Shown in pieces: positions 51,837-60,191 of a stretch of 64,000 nucleotides of DNA (within the stretch, counting starts at the first letter, position 1; each line of letters begins with the position of its first letter). Under the pieces are notes generated by a model. That model searched no databases. It was given only the letters and a program-made list of their open reading frames with translations, and was not told the DNA's origin. A program made the translations under genes and the position numbers. Origin of the DNA: Mesorhizobium sp. 113-3-3 (GTDB taxonomy: Bacteria > Pseudomonadota > Alphaproteobacteria > Rhizobiales > Rhizobiaceae); the NCBI RefSeq assembly GCF_016756495.1, contig NZ_AP023243.1, positions 4,158,501 through 4,222,500 on the forward strand. The letters are read 5' to 3'.

Positions 51837-52523
51837 TTAGTGGCCTCCGGATCCGAACCAGGGCGCCAGGAAAGCGAAGTGCTCGGGGAATTGCTGCACG
51901 GCCCCGTCAAGCAGCATCTTGACCGCGACATAGAGGATGATTGCCAGGCCGATATAGGCAATCCAGCGGTATTTGTGCAGCAGGCGCGCGACGAACGACG
52001 CGGCAAAGCCCATCAAGGCGATCGACAGGGCCAGTCCGATGATCAGCACCGTCGGATGGTTCATGGCCGCGCCGGCCACGGCCAGGACATTGTCAAGCGA
52101 CATCGACACGTCGGCAATGACGATCTGCCAGGCGGCCTGGGAGAAGGTCTTGCCGGATCCCTTGCCGCCAATGACCCCGTCCTTGTCGAAATCGCCATTC
52201 GACAGCGCTTCGGTCGCGTTGCGCTCGTCATCGTGGCTGACGCGCAATTCGCGCCACATCTTCCAGCACACCCACAGCAAAAGCAGGCCGCCGGCGATCA
52301 GCAGCATTGGGCCGATGGTCAGCAGCCATTGCGTGATCAGGGCGAAGAAAATGCGCAGCACGGTGGCCGCCGCGATGCCGACGAGGATGGCACGCTTGCG
52401 CTGGGCGGCCGGCAGGCCGGCCGCGGCGAGGCCGATGACGATGGCATTGTCGCCCGCGAGCGCAAGGTCGATGGCGATGACCTGGAGAAGAGCCGATAAG
52501 CCCGCGGCGGTAAATATTTCCAT
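51837..52523 (-). CDS. TerC family integral membrane protein
   Basis: A 228-residue protein from the ATG at 52521-52523. Seven hydrophobic helices with the two characteristic acidic motifs DLALAGDNAIVIGLAAAG (about 18-35) and IVIADVSMSLDNVLAVAGAA (about 131-150), whose Asp-Asn residues likely bind a divalent or trivalent metal. Between the halves is a hydrophilic loop (about 90-125). TerC homologues move Mn2+ or are linked to tellurite resistance; here I infer a metal-export role. No yybP-ykoY Mn riboswitch is visible in the short leader. Confidence 0.87.
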   Translation of the reverse strand: MEIFTAAGLSALLQVIAIDLALAGDNAIVIGLAAAGLPAAQRKRAILVGIAAATVLRIFFALITQWLLTIGPMLLIAGGLLLLWVCWKMWRELRVSHDDERNATEALSNGDFDKDGVIGGKGSGKTFSQAAWQIVIADVSMSLDNVLAVAGAAMNHPTVLIIGLALSIALMGFAASFVARLLHKYRWIAYIGLAIILYVAVKMLLDGAVQQFPEHFAFLAPWFGSGGH

Positions 52524-52708
52524 CGACCTGGAAGCCCTTCGCCGAGTGTTCGTTGTCGAATGTCCAGACGGGCCTAAAGGCATGGTCCGCTGGCGTCAAG
52601 ACGCAGCGACAGACAACACTGGAAAACCACTTTCGTGGCAGGGGTATAACAGGGGATTCTCAGCCGCGGCCGGCTCGTGGGCCGAAGCCAAACCAAGTCC
52701 GCGAAAAA

Positions 52709-53098
52709 CTAATCGTAGAGATTGTACTTCGCCCAGTCGGCTTCCGGAATTTCGTCGCCGATCCGGTAGCGCAGCTGCAGGACGTCCATATGGTCCGGCC
52801 CGGTCTGGCACTTGAATTTCAGCCGATACCACTGTCCCTTGCTGCGGAACGCCGCACCCGGACTCCTGATCGCATCAGCGCTCATCTCGGGCGTCGCGAA
52901 GGCGTAGGCGACGACCCGGTCGGCCTTGAACTTGCGGTCATCGTGCGTGATCCTGTCCAGGACTTCGGCATCGCAGCGCTGTTCGAGGCGTGTCTGCGGA
53001 TCAAGTTTCATCAGCCCGGCACGCAAAGCATTGTCCATTGCGCTGGCCGGGAAAGCCAGCGTCAGCGACGCAATGGCCATCATGCATAGTGTCTTCAT
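52709..53098 (-). CDS. Secreted DUF930 protein
   Basis: A 129-residue protein from the ATG at 53096-53098 with a signal peptide cleaved near PASA-M (residue 20). The body MKLDPQTRLEQRCDAEVLDRITHDDRKFKADRVVAYAFATPEM matches the DUF930 family, which has a single conserved LDPxTRLEQxCD segment and a second Cys (FKCQTGPDHMDVLQLRYRIGDEIP). Function unknown, common in Rhizobiales. No good ribosome binding site is seen for either possible start. Confidence 0.83.
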   Translation of the reverse strand: MKTLCMMAIASLTLAFPASAMDNALRAGLMKLDPQTRLEQRCDAEVLDRITHDDRKFKADRVVAYAFATPEMSADAIRSPGAAFRSKGQWYRLKFKCQTGPDHMDVLQLRYRIGDEIPEADWAKYNLYD

Positions 53099-53172
53099 GG
53101 GCGGGACAAGCAGCATGTTTTGTCTGAAAAATCAACCAAGAGGGCCGCTTCATGCTCGGCAAGCCCCGGCAT

Positions 53173-53871
53173 TCAGGGGGTCGACGCAATCAAAATCTCG
53201 TGTCGGACATCATCGAGCGGGGTCTGCGGCCAACGGATCAGCGAGGCGCGGCCGGCATCGGTGAGATCGTAGAGGCCGCGGTCGACGCGCGCAAACCAGC
53301 CATAGACATTGTGCTGCAGGATCTTCGGCGCGATCGGCGTCAAGGCCTTGAGATCGCGCGGCCGTTTGGGGCCGTCGATAAGCGCGGCGGCGCAGGTGAG
53401 AGCGCTCTGGCGGTAGGCGGTCATGATCGGATTGCGCGACCCTCCACCGGCGACGGGATCGCCGCGGCGGCGCTGATGCTCGTCGACAAGGCGGGATCGC
53501 CGCCGTGCGTTCCTGCGCGGCTCGGGCGCGGCGGGACTGACAAGCACCTCGACCTTGTCATTGGCTGTCACGCCAAGCACGCCGAAACCAAGGCGGCGGC
53601 AGAGATTGCGGAACCGGGCATCGCTTTCACGCCCCTTGCCCCGCGCCGACATGCGCGCCGCCAGCCAGACTTCGTCGCAAGCCGCCGCACGGTCGACGCA
53701 TTGCAGCACGAGTTCCAGATTGAACTGCAACTTCAATTCGCAGATGACGACCACCGGCGGCTCGCCGTCGCGCAGCGCGACGATGTCGCAGCCGCCGATT
53801 TCGCCCTTCACGACGAAGTCTAGACTTTCGAGGAACCGCTTCACCGGCGCGTAGAGTGAGGTCTCGTTCAT
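53173..53871 (-). CDS. DUF2161 protein with a PD-(D/E)XK nuclease-like fold
   Basis: A 232-residue protein from the ATG at 53869-53871. N-terminal ETSLYAPVKRFLESLDFVVKGEIGGCDIVALRDGEPPVVVICELKLQF carries the pattern expected for a PD-(D/E)XK core (Asp in GCDIVAL, Glu-x-Lys in ICELKLQ). An Arg-rich segment follows (about 110-130), and the C-terminal third resembles a winged-helix (VYGWFARVDRGLYDLTDAGRASL). The family is described as putative phosphodiesterase; DNA binding is plausible. Stop at 53173; its neighbour is an alpha/beta hydrolase on the same strand. Confidence 0.85.
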   Translation of the reverse strand: MNETSLYAPVKRFLESLDFVVKGEIGGCDIVALRDGEPPVVVICELKLQFNLELVLQCVDRAAACDEVWLAARMSARGKGRESDARFRNLCRRLGFGVLGVTANDKVEVLVSPAAPEPRRNARRRSRLVDEHQRRRGDPVAGGGSRNPIMTAYRQSALTCAAALIDGPKRPRDLKALTPIAPKILQHNVYGWFARVDRGLYDLTDAGRASLIRWPQTPLDDVRHEILIASTP

Positions 53872-53937
53872 GCCTTGAGGCTTAGCCGATTCGACGCAAA
53901 AAAGCCTTCCAGCTTCGGCGCGGGGCACCCAAAGGTC

Positions 53938-54744
53938 TCAAGAATGGAATTTTTCGAGGAAGGCCAGCAGCACGGTGTTGAACCGCCCGGGCCGCTGCAG
54001 CGGCGCGAAATGGCTGACGCCGGGCAGGATGACCAATTCCGATGCCGGGATGCTGCTTGCGAGATAACTCGCGTGCTCGTGTCTGATGAACTCGTCATGC
54101 TCGCTTTGAACGATTGCCACGGGCACGCGCGTGCCTGCCAGGTCGGCGGCGGTGTAGTTGGGTTCGGTTTTCATCATCAGGCCGACGGCTTTGACGAATG
54201 CGTCGAACTGATCCGGCGTCGCCGACAATGCGGCATAGTCCCTGGCGTGCCGGGCAAAACAGCGATCGATGACGGGACTGGGCTCGAATTCCCTGGTGCC
54301 GCTCGGGTCCATGTTGCAGCCGAAGAAGAACACGCCGGTGACGCGGTCGGCGGCTTTCATGCCAAGGATCAAGGCAACGCAGGCGCCGTCGCTCCAACCC
54401 ACCATAGCCGCCTGCTTCAGGTGCAGCGTGTCCATCACGGCCAGGACATCGGAAGCCATCAGCTCGTATTTGTACGGCCGTTCGTCGCGGCTGCTGCGCC
54501 CGTGGCCGCGGCTGTCGATCACCACGACCCTATAGCCGGCCTTGGCCAGCGCGGGGACCTGAAATCCCCAATTGCCGCTGTGGCCAAGGCCGCCATGCAG
54601 CAAGATCACGGGAAGGCCGGCGCCAAAGCTGGCGTACCAGATTCTTGCGCCTTCATGCTCCACATGGCCTTCGTCCCTTGCGGCCGGCAGGGGTGTCGCG
54701 CCATGCGCTTCGAATTTCGCTAGGTCGTCGTCGTGATGGTCCAT
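53938..54744 (-). CDS. Alpha/beta hydrolase
   Basis: About 268 residues from the ATG at 54742-54744. Motifs: VILLHGGLGHSGNWGFQV (oxyanion hole), VVVIDSRGHGRSS, nucleophile in MVGWSDGACVALILG (Ser in GWSDG), DSEHDEFI-type acid and SHFAPLQRPGRFN with the catalytic His. Best compared with esterase/haloperoxidase-like enzymes. Substrate unknown. The upstream frame to 54861 has no conserved sequence. Follows the sterol desaturase gene on the same strand. Confidence 0.88.
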   Translation of the reverse strand: MDHHDDDLAKFEAHGATPLPAARDEGHVEHEGARIWYASFGAGLPVILLHGGLGHSGNWGFQVPALAKAGYRVVVIDSRGHGRSSRDERPYKYELMASDVLAVMDTLHLKQAAMVGWSDGACVALILGMKAADRVTGVFFFGCNMDPSGTREFEPSPVIDRCFARHARDYAALSATPDQFDAFVKAVGLMMKTEPNYTAADLAGTRVPVAIVQSEHDEFIRHEHASYLASSIPASELVILPGVSHFAPLQRPGRFNTVLLAFLEKFHS

Positions 54745-54887
54745 GCCGGGAAAGCCTCGAGGCGAACGCGCAGGACCTGCAATTATTGCCGGCATCAGCC
54801 GAAACCAAGCCGCGACGGAACGTCTGCTGCCACTTGGCGACACCACCAATCCGAGCGGCAAAAATCCTGCGCCGCCGGTGCCGGCCG

Positions 54888-55685
54888 TCAGGCTTTGGTG
54901 CTCGGCACCGGACGGTTCGATCGTTTCTCGTCCGGCATGAGCGGATAGTTGACTTGCCCGAAATAGCTGGCGGGGATCGGATCATCGACGCCGTATTTTT
55001 CCGGCACCTTGTCGCCGGTGGCATTGTAAGTGCCGAAGACCATGTCGAGGACAGGCAATTGCCCGGCGAAGTTCTTGTCGTATGCCTCGCGCTGGTTGGC
55101 GTGGTGCCAGCGATGGAACTGCGGGCTGGCGATCAGCCACTTCAAGGGGCCGAACGGAATCCGCAGGTTCGAATGAACAAGCAGCGTGTGCCAGAAGTAG
55201 ATGACCGAAAAGACGGCGATCGAGGCTTCGGAGAAGCCGAGAAAAAAGATCGGCGTCAGCGACAATGCCTTGGTCAGGATGGCGTCGAAGGGGTGGGAGT
55301 GGAAAGCGCCGAGCCAGTCCAGTTCCTCGATGCCGTGGTGCACCGCGTGGAATTTCCAAAGCGCGGGGATTTCGTGGAAGGCCCGGTGTGCCCAGTAGAC
55401 GCCGATGTCGGTGATCAGGATGATTTCGGGAACCTGCAGCCAGACGGGCTGGCCGCCGACGGCCTGCGAAATTGATTGCGGAACGAGGATTGCGGCGGCT
55501 TCGAGTGTGTTGGCCGCGATCACAACGATGACCGCTTTTATGATGAGGCCATTGAACAGCACATAGATCAGGTCGACACCCAGGCCCTTGCGTAGGGCCT
55601 TCTGGGGCCGCTCGGCGAACAGATGTTCGAACGGAATGAAGATCAACGCGCAGATCAACAGCCCCTTTATGCCAAATAAATCCAT
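54888..55685 (-). CDS. Sterol desaturase/fatty acid hydroxylase family membrane protein
   Basis: A 265-residue protein from the ATG at 55683-55685, preceded by GAGGCGGG. Three or four membrane helices and the eight-histidine di-iron signature: HRAFHEIP, HAVHHGIEE, HSHPFD, then HRWHHANQ. The family hydroxylates or desaturates fatty acyl chains or sterol-like lipids in the membrane; in rhizobia hopanoid or lipid hydroxylation is possible. Substrate is inferred only. The Cys-terminal tail is hydrophilic. Confidence 0.9.
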   Translation of the reverse strand: MDLFGIKGLLICALIFIPFEHLFAERPQKALRKGLGVDLIYVLFNGLIIKAVIVVIAANTLEAAAILVPQSISQAVGGQPVWLQVPEIILITDIGVYWAHRAFHEIPALWKFHAVHHGIEELDWLGAFHSHPFDAILTKALSLTPIFFLGFSEASIAVFSVIYFWHTLLVHSNLRIPFGPLKWLIASPQFHRWHHANQREAYDKNFAGQLPVLDMVFGTYNATGDKVPEKYGVDDPIPASYFGQVNYPLMPDEKRSNRPVPSTKA

Positions 55686-55859
55686 TCGCCCGCCTCTGTC
55701 GCCCGCCTTTGGCCAGCACCACTCACGTCCCAGCTTCCGGACAGAACCACATTTCTCCTTTCCAAAGGCTTGATGCCGGCGTCCGAGCCGCACGCATGGC
55801 CGGGCGATGGGATCGTGGCGCTTGTCACAGTGTCACACCGGCGTCGCAACCGGGCGATA

Positions 55860-55950
55860 TGTGGGCAAGGCGCGGTCGACAAACGCAGCGCGTGCCGCGC
55901 GTCCTCCCAGGACTAACCCCTCCGGTACCCTGCCGGTGGGGTTTTCTATT
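55860..55950 (+). ncRNA. Candidate small RNA with a rho-independent terminator
   Basis: A GTCCT-CCC-AGGAC hairpin (55901-55913) with a CCTCCC loop is followed at once by AACCCC-t-CCGG...CCGG-t-GGGGTT (55915-55943) and a T-rich tail. Exposed CCTCCC loops and this order occur in anti-Shine-Dalgarno small RNAs of alphaproteobacteria (alpha-r14 type). No protein gene upstream would need this terminator on the plus strand. No obvious promoter was found and the 5' end is a guess. Confidence 0.4.
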
Positions 55951-56066
55951 TCCATCTTGGCAGTCGCGAAATGTCCTTGCCACCGCGGCCTAGGGTCAGC
56001 ACAGGACACCCCGCCATGGACGTTATGGCCGAGAGCTTGACCAACCGGACTTCCGTCCTTGAGGTG

Positions 56067-56091
56067 ACCTGCCACCATAAAGGTGGCAGGT
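56067..56091 (-). terminator. Terminator-like hairpin after a secreted-protein gene
   Basis: ACCTGCCACC (56067-56076), five-base loop ATAAA, GGTGGCAGGT (56082-56091): a perfect 10-bp stem 12 bases past the stop of the minus-strand gene. No T-run follows on the minus strand, so it may be a stability structure. Confidence 0.6.
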
Positions 56092-56102
56092 TCCGACCTG
56101 GA

Positions 56103-56633
56103 CTATTTCACTGGAATCATCAGGTGCGCATAGGGCGTGTCGGGGAACATGACATATGGCTGTGTCTGATCCGGCTCGTGGGGATACAACGCCATTATGG
56201 TCGGGGCGTTCATGACCATTACGTGTGGGCCATCGTGTACCCATTTGCCGTCTGCGGGCGGCCTTGGGGCATAGGGATCGGCATTGCTCGCCGCATCGCC
56301 CCCCTTCAGCATGTAGGCGAAAGCGACCTTGCCTTCGGGCGGCGCGCTCTTGGACATGATCGCGTGCATCCACGCCATCCCGTTCTCATCTGTGCACATG
56401 GGATCGTCTGTGGGAGTGCCAGGGTCGTCAGGGATGCAAGTGAAGCCGTTCGTGCCTTTTCTGAGCGTCTTCATCTCCCAGTTCACGACAGCGGCGTTTT
56501 TGCCGACTGCCTCAGGTGCTGCCGAAATCGCATTCTCAATCAGTTGCTCATCGGTTTTGTCGGCTGCCACAGCGGCAGATACCCAAGCGACGGCAATAGA
56601 TGCCAAAAACACACGGCTTGAATGGATGCGCAT
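56103..56633 (-). CDS. Secreted protein of unknown function
   Basis: A 176-residue protein with a signal peptide cleaved at AAVA-A (about residue 23). The mature part has Cys in GFTCIPDDPG and DDPMCTDENGMAWMHAIM, likely a disulfide; and Pro-rich end with YPHEPDQTQPYVMFPDTPYAHLMIPV. The composition is that of rhizobial conserved exported proteins; no family is certain. Followed by a hairpin, with LysR upstream on the same strand but far away. Confidence 0.75.
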   Translation of the reverse strand: MRIHSSRVFLASIAVAWVSAAVAADKTDEQLIENAISAAPEAVGKNAAVVNWEMKTLRKGTNGFTCIPDDPGTPTDDPMCTDENGMAWMHAIMSKSAPPEGKVAFAYMLKGGDAASNADPYAPRPPADGKWVHDGPHVMVMNAPTIMALYPHEPDQTQPYVMFPDTPYAHLMIPVK

Positions 56634-56876
56634 TGCTTACTCCCCTCGCGAGCGTCAGGGTGATCTGCGCGTCACAACGGTCAGCTCCCGCTCTTTGGAG
56701 TTGGCTGCTGCCCCATGCCTAGTGCGCGCCATTGAAGACCCTACTCCTATTCATGCACGAAACCTAATATGGCGATGCGAACGCATTAGCGGGTAGCTAA
56801 TAAGAGGAGATATTCTCCGCAATCGGTAAGTTTCGGCGGCCATTGCCTGCCATGGTCCTTCAGCTGACGCACTCAG

Positions 56877-57749
56877 TCATCGTGTGGCCGGATCGAACGC
56901 CGCGACCAGTTCGCGGATCAGCGCCTGAATCCGCGCGGTCTTGTAAAGATCGGCATGAGCGACGAGCCAGACGTCGAAATCGGCCGAGCGGTCGGGCATG
57001 ATCCGCACCAGCTCCGGCTCGGCGTCGGCGCGATAGCAGGGCAGTTCGGCAACGCCGATGCCGGCCGCCGTCGCCTCGACAAGGGTGACGGATGATGATG
57101 TGCGGAACACCACCTTGCCGGCGCCGGCCGGCTCTCCGCAAAGGGCGGAAGGCATCGTCGGCGCCACCGGCTGCTGGTACTCGACGAGATCGTGGCCCGC
57201 GAACCTGTTGCCGGAGGCTGGCGTGCCTCGCGCGGCGAGATAGGCACGGGAGGCATAGATTCCGGTTTTGAGCGTGGCGAGGCGGCGTACGATCAGATCG
57301 GGCGCGTCGGGCCGGATGGTGCGGATGGCGATGTCGGCCTCGCGCCGGGTCAGGCTGGCGACGTCCTGCGAGGTCAGGCAGACGACCTCGATGCCGGGAT
57401 GTTCGGCGCGCATGCGGGCGATGGCCGGAATGACGAACCGCTTGCCGAGCGAGTCGGTCGTGGCCACCCGCACAGAGCCGATCAGCCGCTCGTCGATGCC
57501 CATTACCCGTCGCTCCATCTGGGCGACGGACCGCTCGATCGCTTCGGCCGGCTCGACCAGCGCTTCGCCGGCCGGCGTCAGCACATAAAGCGACGGCGTG
57601 CGAAGGAACAGCCGCGCGCCGAGTTCTTCCTCCAACGCGGCCAGCCGTCGGCCGACCGTCGCCTGATCGACACGCATCCGCCGGGCGGCGCCGCGCAGCG
57701 TGCCCGCACGCGCAATTTCCAGGAAGAAGCGCGCATTGTCCCAGTTCAT
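56877..57749 (-). CDS. LysR family transcriptional regulator
   Basis: A 290-residue regulator. The N-terminal HTH is WDNARFFLEIARAGTLRGAARRMRVDQATVGRRLAALEEELGARLFLRTPSLYVLTPAGEAL (residues 3-65); the C-terminal domain is a LysR-substrate fold. It is divergent from an MFS exporter gene, and the 114-base gap contains a palindrome, so the exporter is a likely target. Confidence 0.93.
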   Translation of the reverse strand: MNWDNARFFLEIARAGTLRGAARRMRVDQATVGRRLAALEEELGARLFLRTPSLYVLTPAGEALVEPAEAIERSVAQMERRVMGIDERLIGSVRVATTDSLGKRFVIPAIARMRAEHPGIEVVCLTSQDVASLTRREADIAIRTIRPDAPDLIVRRLATLKTGIYASRAYLAARGTPASGNRFAGHDLVEYQQPVAPTMPSALCGEPAGAGKVVFRTSSSVTLVEATAAGIGVAELPCYRADAEPELVRIMPDRSADFDVWLVAHADLYKTARIQALIRELVAAFDPATR

Positions 57750-57776
57750 CGTGACCTCCCGGCGAAGCGAAGCGCG

Positions 57777-57794
57777 TGATGCATCCTTGCATCA
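57777..57794. promoter_or_regulatory. LysR-type operator between lysR and the MFS gene
   Basis: TGATGCA-tcct-TGCATCA (57777-57783 and 57788-57794), a perfect 7-bp inverted repeat with a 4-base spacer. It fits the LysR consensus T-N11/12-A and lies between the divergent starts, nearer the lysR start. Confidence 0.6.
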
Positions 57795-57863
57795 GAGAAA
57801 GGCGGATATACTGCTTTATCGCATCGCATGGATTCCTAGATTTGGGCCTGCAGGAGATGTCCG

Positions 57864-59285
57864 ATGACAGGATGCGATATACTGGAAGGCAACCACGCCG
57901 GTGCCTCCGGTCCCGATGACGAAGCAATCGCAGAGAGGCGGCGCAGGTTCACCCTGTGGCTCGTAGCCGGCGGCATGTTCATGGCGGTGCTCGACGCCAC
58001 GATCGTCAACGTCGCTCTGCCCGCAATGCGCGCCGATCTCGATGCGACAGTCAGCGACCTCGCCTGGATCGTCGATGCCTACACGCTGAGCATGGCGGCG
58101 CTCATCCTCGCCGGAGGTGTTCTCGCGGATCGCTGGGGCGCGAAGCGCGTCTATCTCGCGGGGCTGGCCCTGTTCGTCGTCGCTTCCGCCTTGTGTGGCG
58201 CCGCCGGCACGGTCGCATGGCTTGTCGCGACCCGGCTGACGCAGGGCGTCGGGGCCGCCCTGTTCCTGCCGGCGTCGCTGGCCGTCGTGCGGGGAACCTT
58301 CGACGATGCCGACGAACGGGCGGGCGCGATCGCGACATGGGCCGGCATCGCCTCGGCCGCGGCGGCGATCGGGCCCGCGGCCGGAGGGTTGCTGGTTGGC
58401 AGCCTTGGCTGGCGCAGCGTCTTCCTCGTCAACGTGCCGGCGGGTTTGCTGGCATTTGGCCTGACGATTCGGATCGTGCGGCTCCGATCGACGCAGCGGA
58501 TGAAGAGGTTCGACTGGGGCGGGCAACTCACCAGCATCGTCATGCTCGGCGCCCTCTGCTTCGCCGCGATCGAATTGCCGGAACGGGGCGGAGGTTCGTC
58601 CGTGGTCCGGCTTGCGGCGGCCATCGCCGTCGCCGCCGCACTGTGCTGGTTCCTGATCGAGCGCCGCTCCCGCGATCCGATGGTCCCGCTCGTGTGGTTC
58701 CGCAACCCGGCCTTTCTTGCGGCCAACCTTGTGGGTTGCCTTGTCTATGTCGGCTATTTCGGAATGCTGTTCATCCTCAGCCTTTATCTGCACGGCGATT
58801 ACGGGCTCGACGCCGGCCGAACCGGGCTTGCCTTGCTGCCGGTCGCGGCGAGCCTTTCGGTCGGCAATGTGATCGCGGGCAGGCTCCGGGCGAAAATGTC
58901 GCCGCAGCACCTCATCGCGGGCAGCCTTCTCCTCGCAGCCCTTTTCGCGCCCTTGGCGGCCTGGCTGCTGATCGCTCATGCGTCATGGCCGGCTATCGTC
59001 GGGACGCTTGCCATCTTCGGTGTGGGCACGTCCGCTTCCGTGCCGCCGGTGATCGCCACCGTTCTCGAGCAGGTTCCCGAGGCAGCGTCGGGCGTGGCAT
59101 CCGGCCTGCTGAACGCACTGCGCCAGACCGGGAGCCTGCTCGGCGTCGCTGCCGCGAGCGCCGCCTCGACGCTGACGCCAAACCTGCCCGCTGCGCTATG
59201 GATCGTCGCGGTGATGGCTGCGGCTGTCTACGCTGTCGCCGCAGGTTCGGCGATCGGCTGGATCCGCGCGCCCGCAAGACCGTGA
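57864..59285 (+). CDS. MFS transporter of the DHA2 (EmrB/QacA) drug:H+ antiporter family
   Basis: A 473-residue inner-membrane exporter with about 14 transmembrane helices. DHA2 markers: AVLDATIVNVALPAM (motif D1, about 43-57), DAYTLSMAALILAGGVLADRWGAKRVYLAGL (motif A), LTQGVGAALFLPASLAVV (motif B) and the antiporter motif C around GIASAAAAIGPAAGGLLVGSLGWRSVFLVNVPAG. Substrates are likely hydrophobic compounds or dyes. Divergent from lysR; probably induced by its effector. Confidence 0.93.
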   Translation: MTGCDILEGNHAGASGPDDEAIAERRRRFTLWLVAGGMFMAVLDATIVNVALPAMRADLDATVSDLAWIVDAYTLSMAALILAGGVLADRWGAKRVYLAGLALFVVASALCGAAGTVAWLVATRLTQGVGAALFLPASLAVVRGTFDDADERAGAIATWAGIASAAAAIGPAAGGLLVGSLGWRSVFLVNVPAGLLAFGLTIRIVRLRSTQRMKRFDWGGQLTSIVMLGALCFAAIELPERGGGSSVVRLAAAIAVAAALCWFLIERRSRDPMVPLVWFRNPAFLAANLVGCLVYVGYFGMLFILSLYLHGDYGLDAGRTGLALLPVAASLSVGNVIAGRLRAKMSPQHLIAGSLLLAALFAPLAAWLLIAHASWPAIVGTLAIFGVGTSASVPPVIATVLEQVPEAASGVASGLLNALRQTGSLLGVAAASAASTLTPNLPAALWIVAVMAAAVYAVAAGSAIGWIRAPARP

Positions 59286-59352
59286 CCGGGTCGGCGCTTA
59301 TGCTGGCGACAGGGCGATCGATAGCGCACTATAGAAGGCAGTCGGCGGCATA

Positions 59353-59442
59353 TGGCGGAGGGAGTGGGATTCGAACCCACGGTGAACTTGCGCCCACGCC
59401 GGTTTTCAAGACCGGTGCCTTAAACCGCTCGGCCATCCCTCC
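59353..59442 (-). tRNA. tRNA-Ser (anticodon TGA)
   Basis: On the minus strand a complete class II tRNA: acceptor GGAGGGA/TCCCTCC with discriminator G and encoded CCA (59353-59355), anticodon stem CCGGT/ACCGG with loop CTTGAAA (TGA), an extended variable arm typical of Ser (GCGTGGGCGCAAGTTCACC), and T-arm GGTTCGAATCC. Adjacent DNA on its 5' side carries a decayed integrase. Confidence 0.95.
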
Positions 59443-59514
59443 AAGTAATTGCAATCATTGCGCTTTTCTCAATTCGCGAGAGGCCCGAGAATGCCTTTGC
59501 TACGCTGTTTGCAA

Positions 59515-59947
59515 CTATCTGCCTTTTCGCTCGCTGCTTATAGCGGCCTGCAACGCGACGTCAACTTGCTCTGCTACGTCGGCCTGCATTCCTGGCATGA
59601 CATGCGGGCAGCGGTCCAGCATGATCCCGATGTTGGAATGGCCCAAGTGCTCGCTTGCAATCCTCGGATGAACGCCGGCTGAAAGCATCTGTGTCGCGTG
59701 CGTGTGCCGAAGGAATCGGATGTGGGGCAGGGAGGTCTTGCCAAGGACGCGGACGCACTCATGGGTGAGACTGTCAGCGTCCGAGCGAATGCCGATGCGC
59801 AAATGGCCCTGCCGCGCCCTGTGTGCCTTGAGTTCGGCGACAGTGCCGGCAGAGAGCGCTACCGTCCTGGCTCGGCCGCTCTTCGGCTCGTTGTATCGGA
59901 CCCCATCGTCGGTTTGCTTTGCGAGAGGGGACTGGGCAGTGGTGGCC
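59515..59947 (-). pseudogene. Truncated, decayed tyrosine recombinase (integrase) C-terminus
   Basis: The minus-strand frame reads from about 59947 to the TAG at 59515. Upstream residues KQTDDGVRYNEPKSGRARTVALSAGTVAELKAHRARQG and then LPHIRFLRHTHATQMLSAGVHPRIASEHLGHSNIGIMLD are unmistakable phage-type tyrosine recombinase. The Arg-His box and the His of the LGH motif are present, but the catalytic Tyr (in LD-L-YSHV of family members) is replaced by Cys (LDRCPHV). The N-terminal half is missing. It lies 70 bases from tRNA-Ser on the 5' side. Confidence 0.78.
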
Positions 59948-59954
59948 GCAGGGC

Positions 59955-60191
59955 TTAGCCGATTTGGGGCTTCCTTCGGGGCAAGCCGGATATTGCTTTC
60001 GTCGGCCCACGATCATCGTCAGGGGCGGCCTCGGCTTTTGAACCCTGCGCAGCTTTGATCACGGCCTTGCGGCTGTTGCCGCATTTTAGGATCAACTCCC
60101 AGACCAGATCCGCAGTCAAACCGTTCTCTGAAGCGAAAGATTCGACCTGATGGTCGTGAATAGCATCATGCCAGGCCTTATAGCCGCCCAT
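59955..60191 (-). CDS. Small DUF3606-like protein
   Basis: A 78-residue protein from the ATG at 60189-60191 preceded by a GGAGG site seven bases upstream, which is why I believe it. The core HQVESFASENGLTADLVWELILKCGNSRKAVIKAA resembles DUF3606-type helical domains seen in rhizobial small basic proteins; the tail (KAEAAPDDDRGPTKAISGLPRRK) is basic. It sits next to the integrase remnant. The similarity is a by-eye guess, not a proven hit. Confidence 0.55.
   Translation of the reverse strand: MGGYKAWHDAIHDHQVESFASENGLTADLVWELILKCGNSRKAVIKAAQGSKAEAAPDDDRGPTKAISGLPRRKPQIG

Larger units (their letters stand above)
55686..56102. other. Gene-free stretch with a candidate small RNA
   Basis: About 420 bases without a supported protein gene. 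It holds a tandem TGTCACAG/TGTCACAC (near 55824-55838) and, around 55870-55945, two hairpins ending in a terminator; see the ncRNA entry. A third hairpin near 56067-56091 belongs to the next gene. Confidence 0.5.

Noticed and set aside
52524..52708. Mn2+ riboswitch (yybP-ykoY) before the TerC gene
   Set aside because: No match to the conserved loops of the class was seen in the leader.
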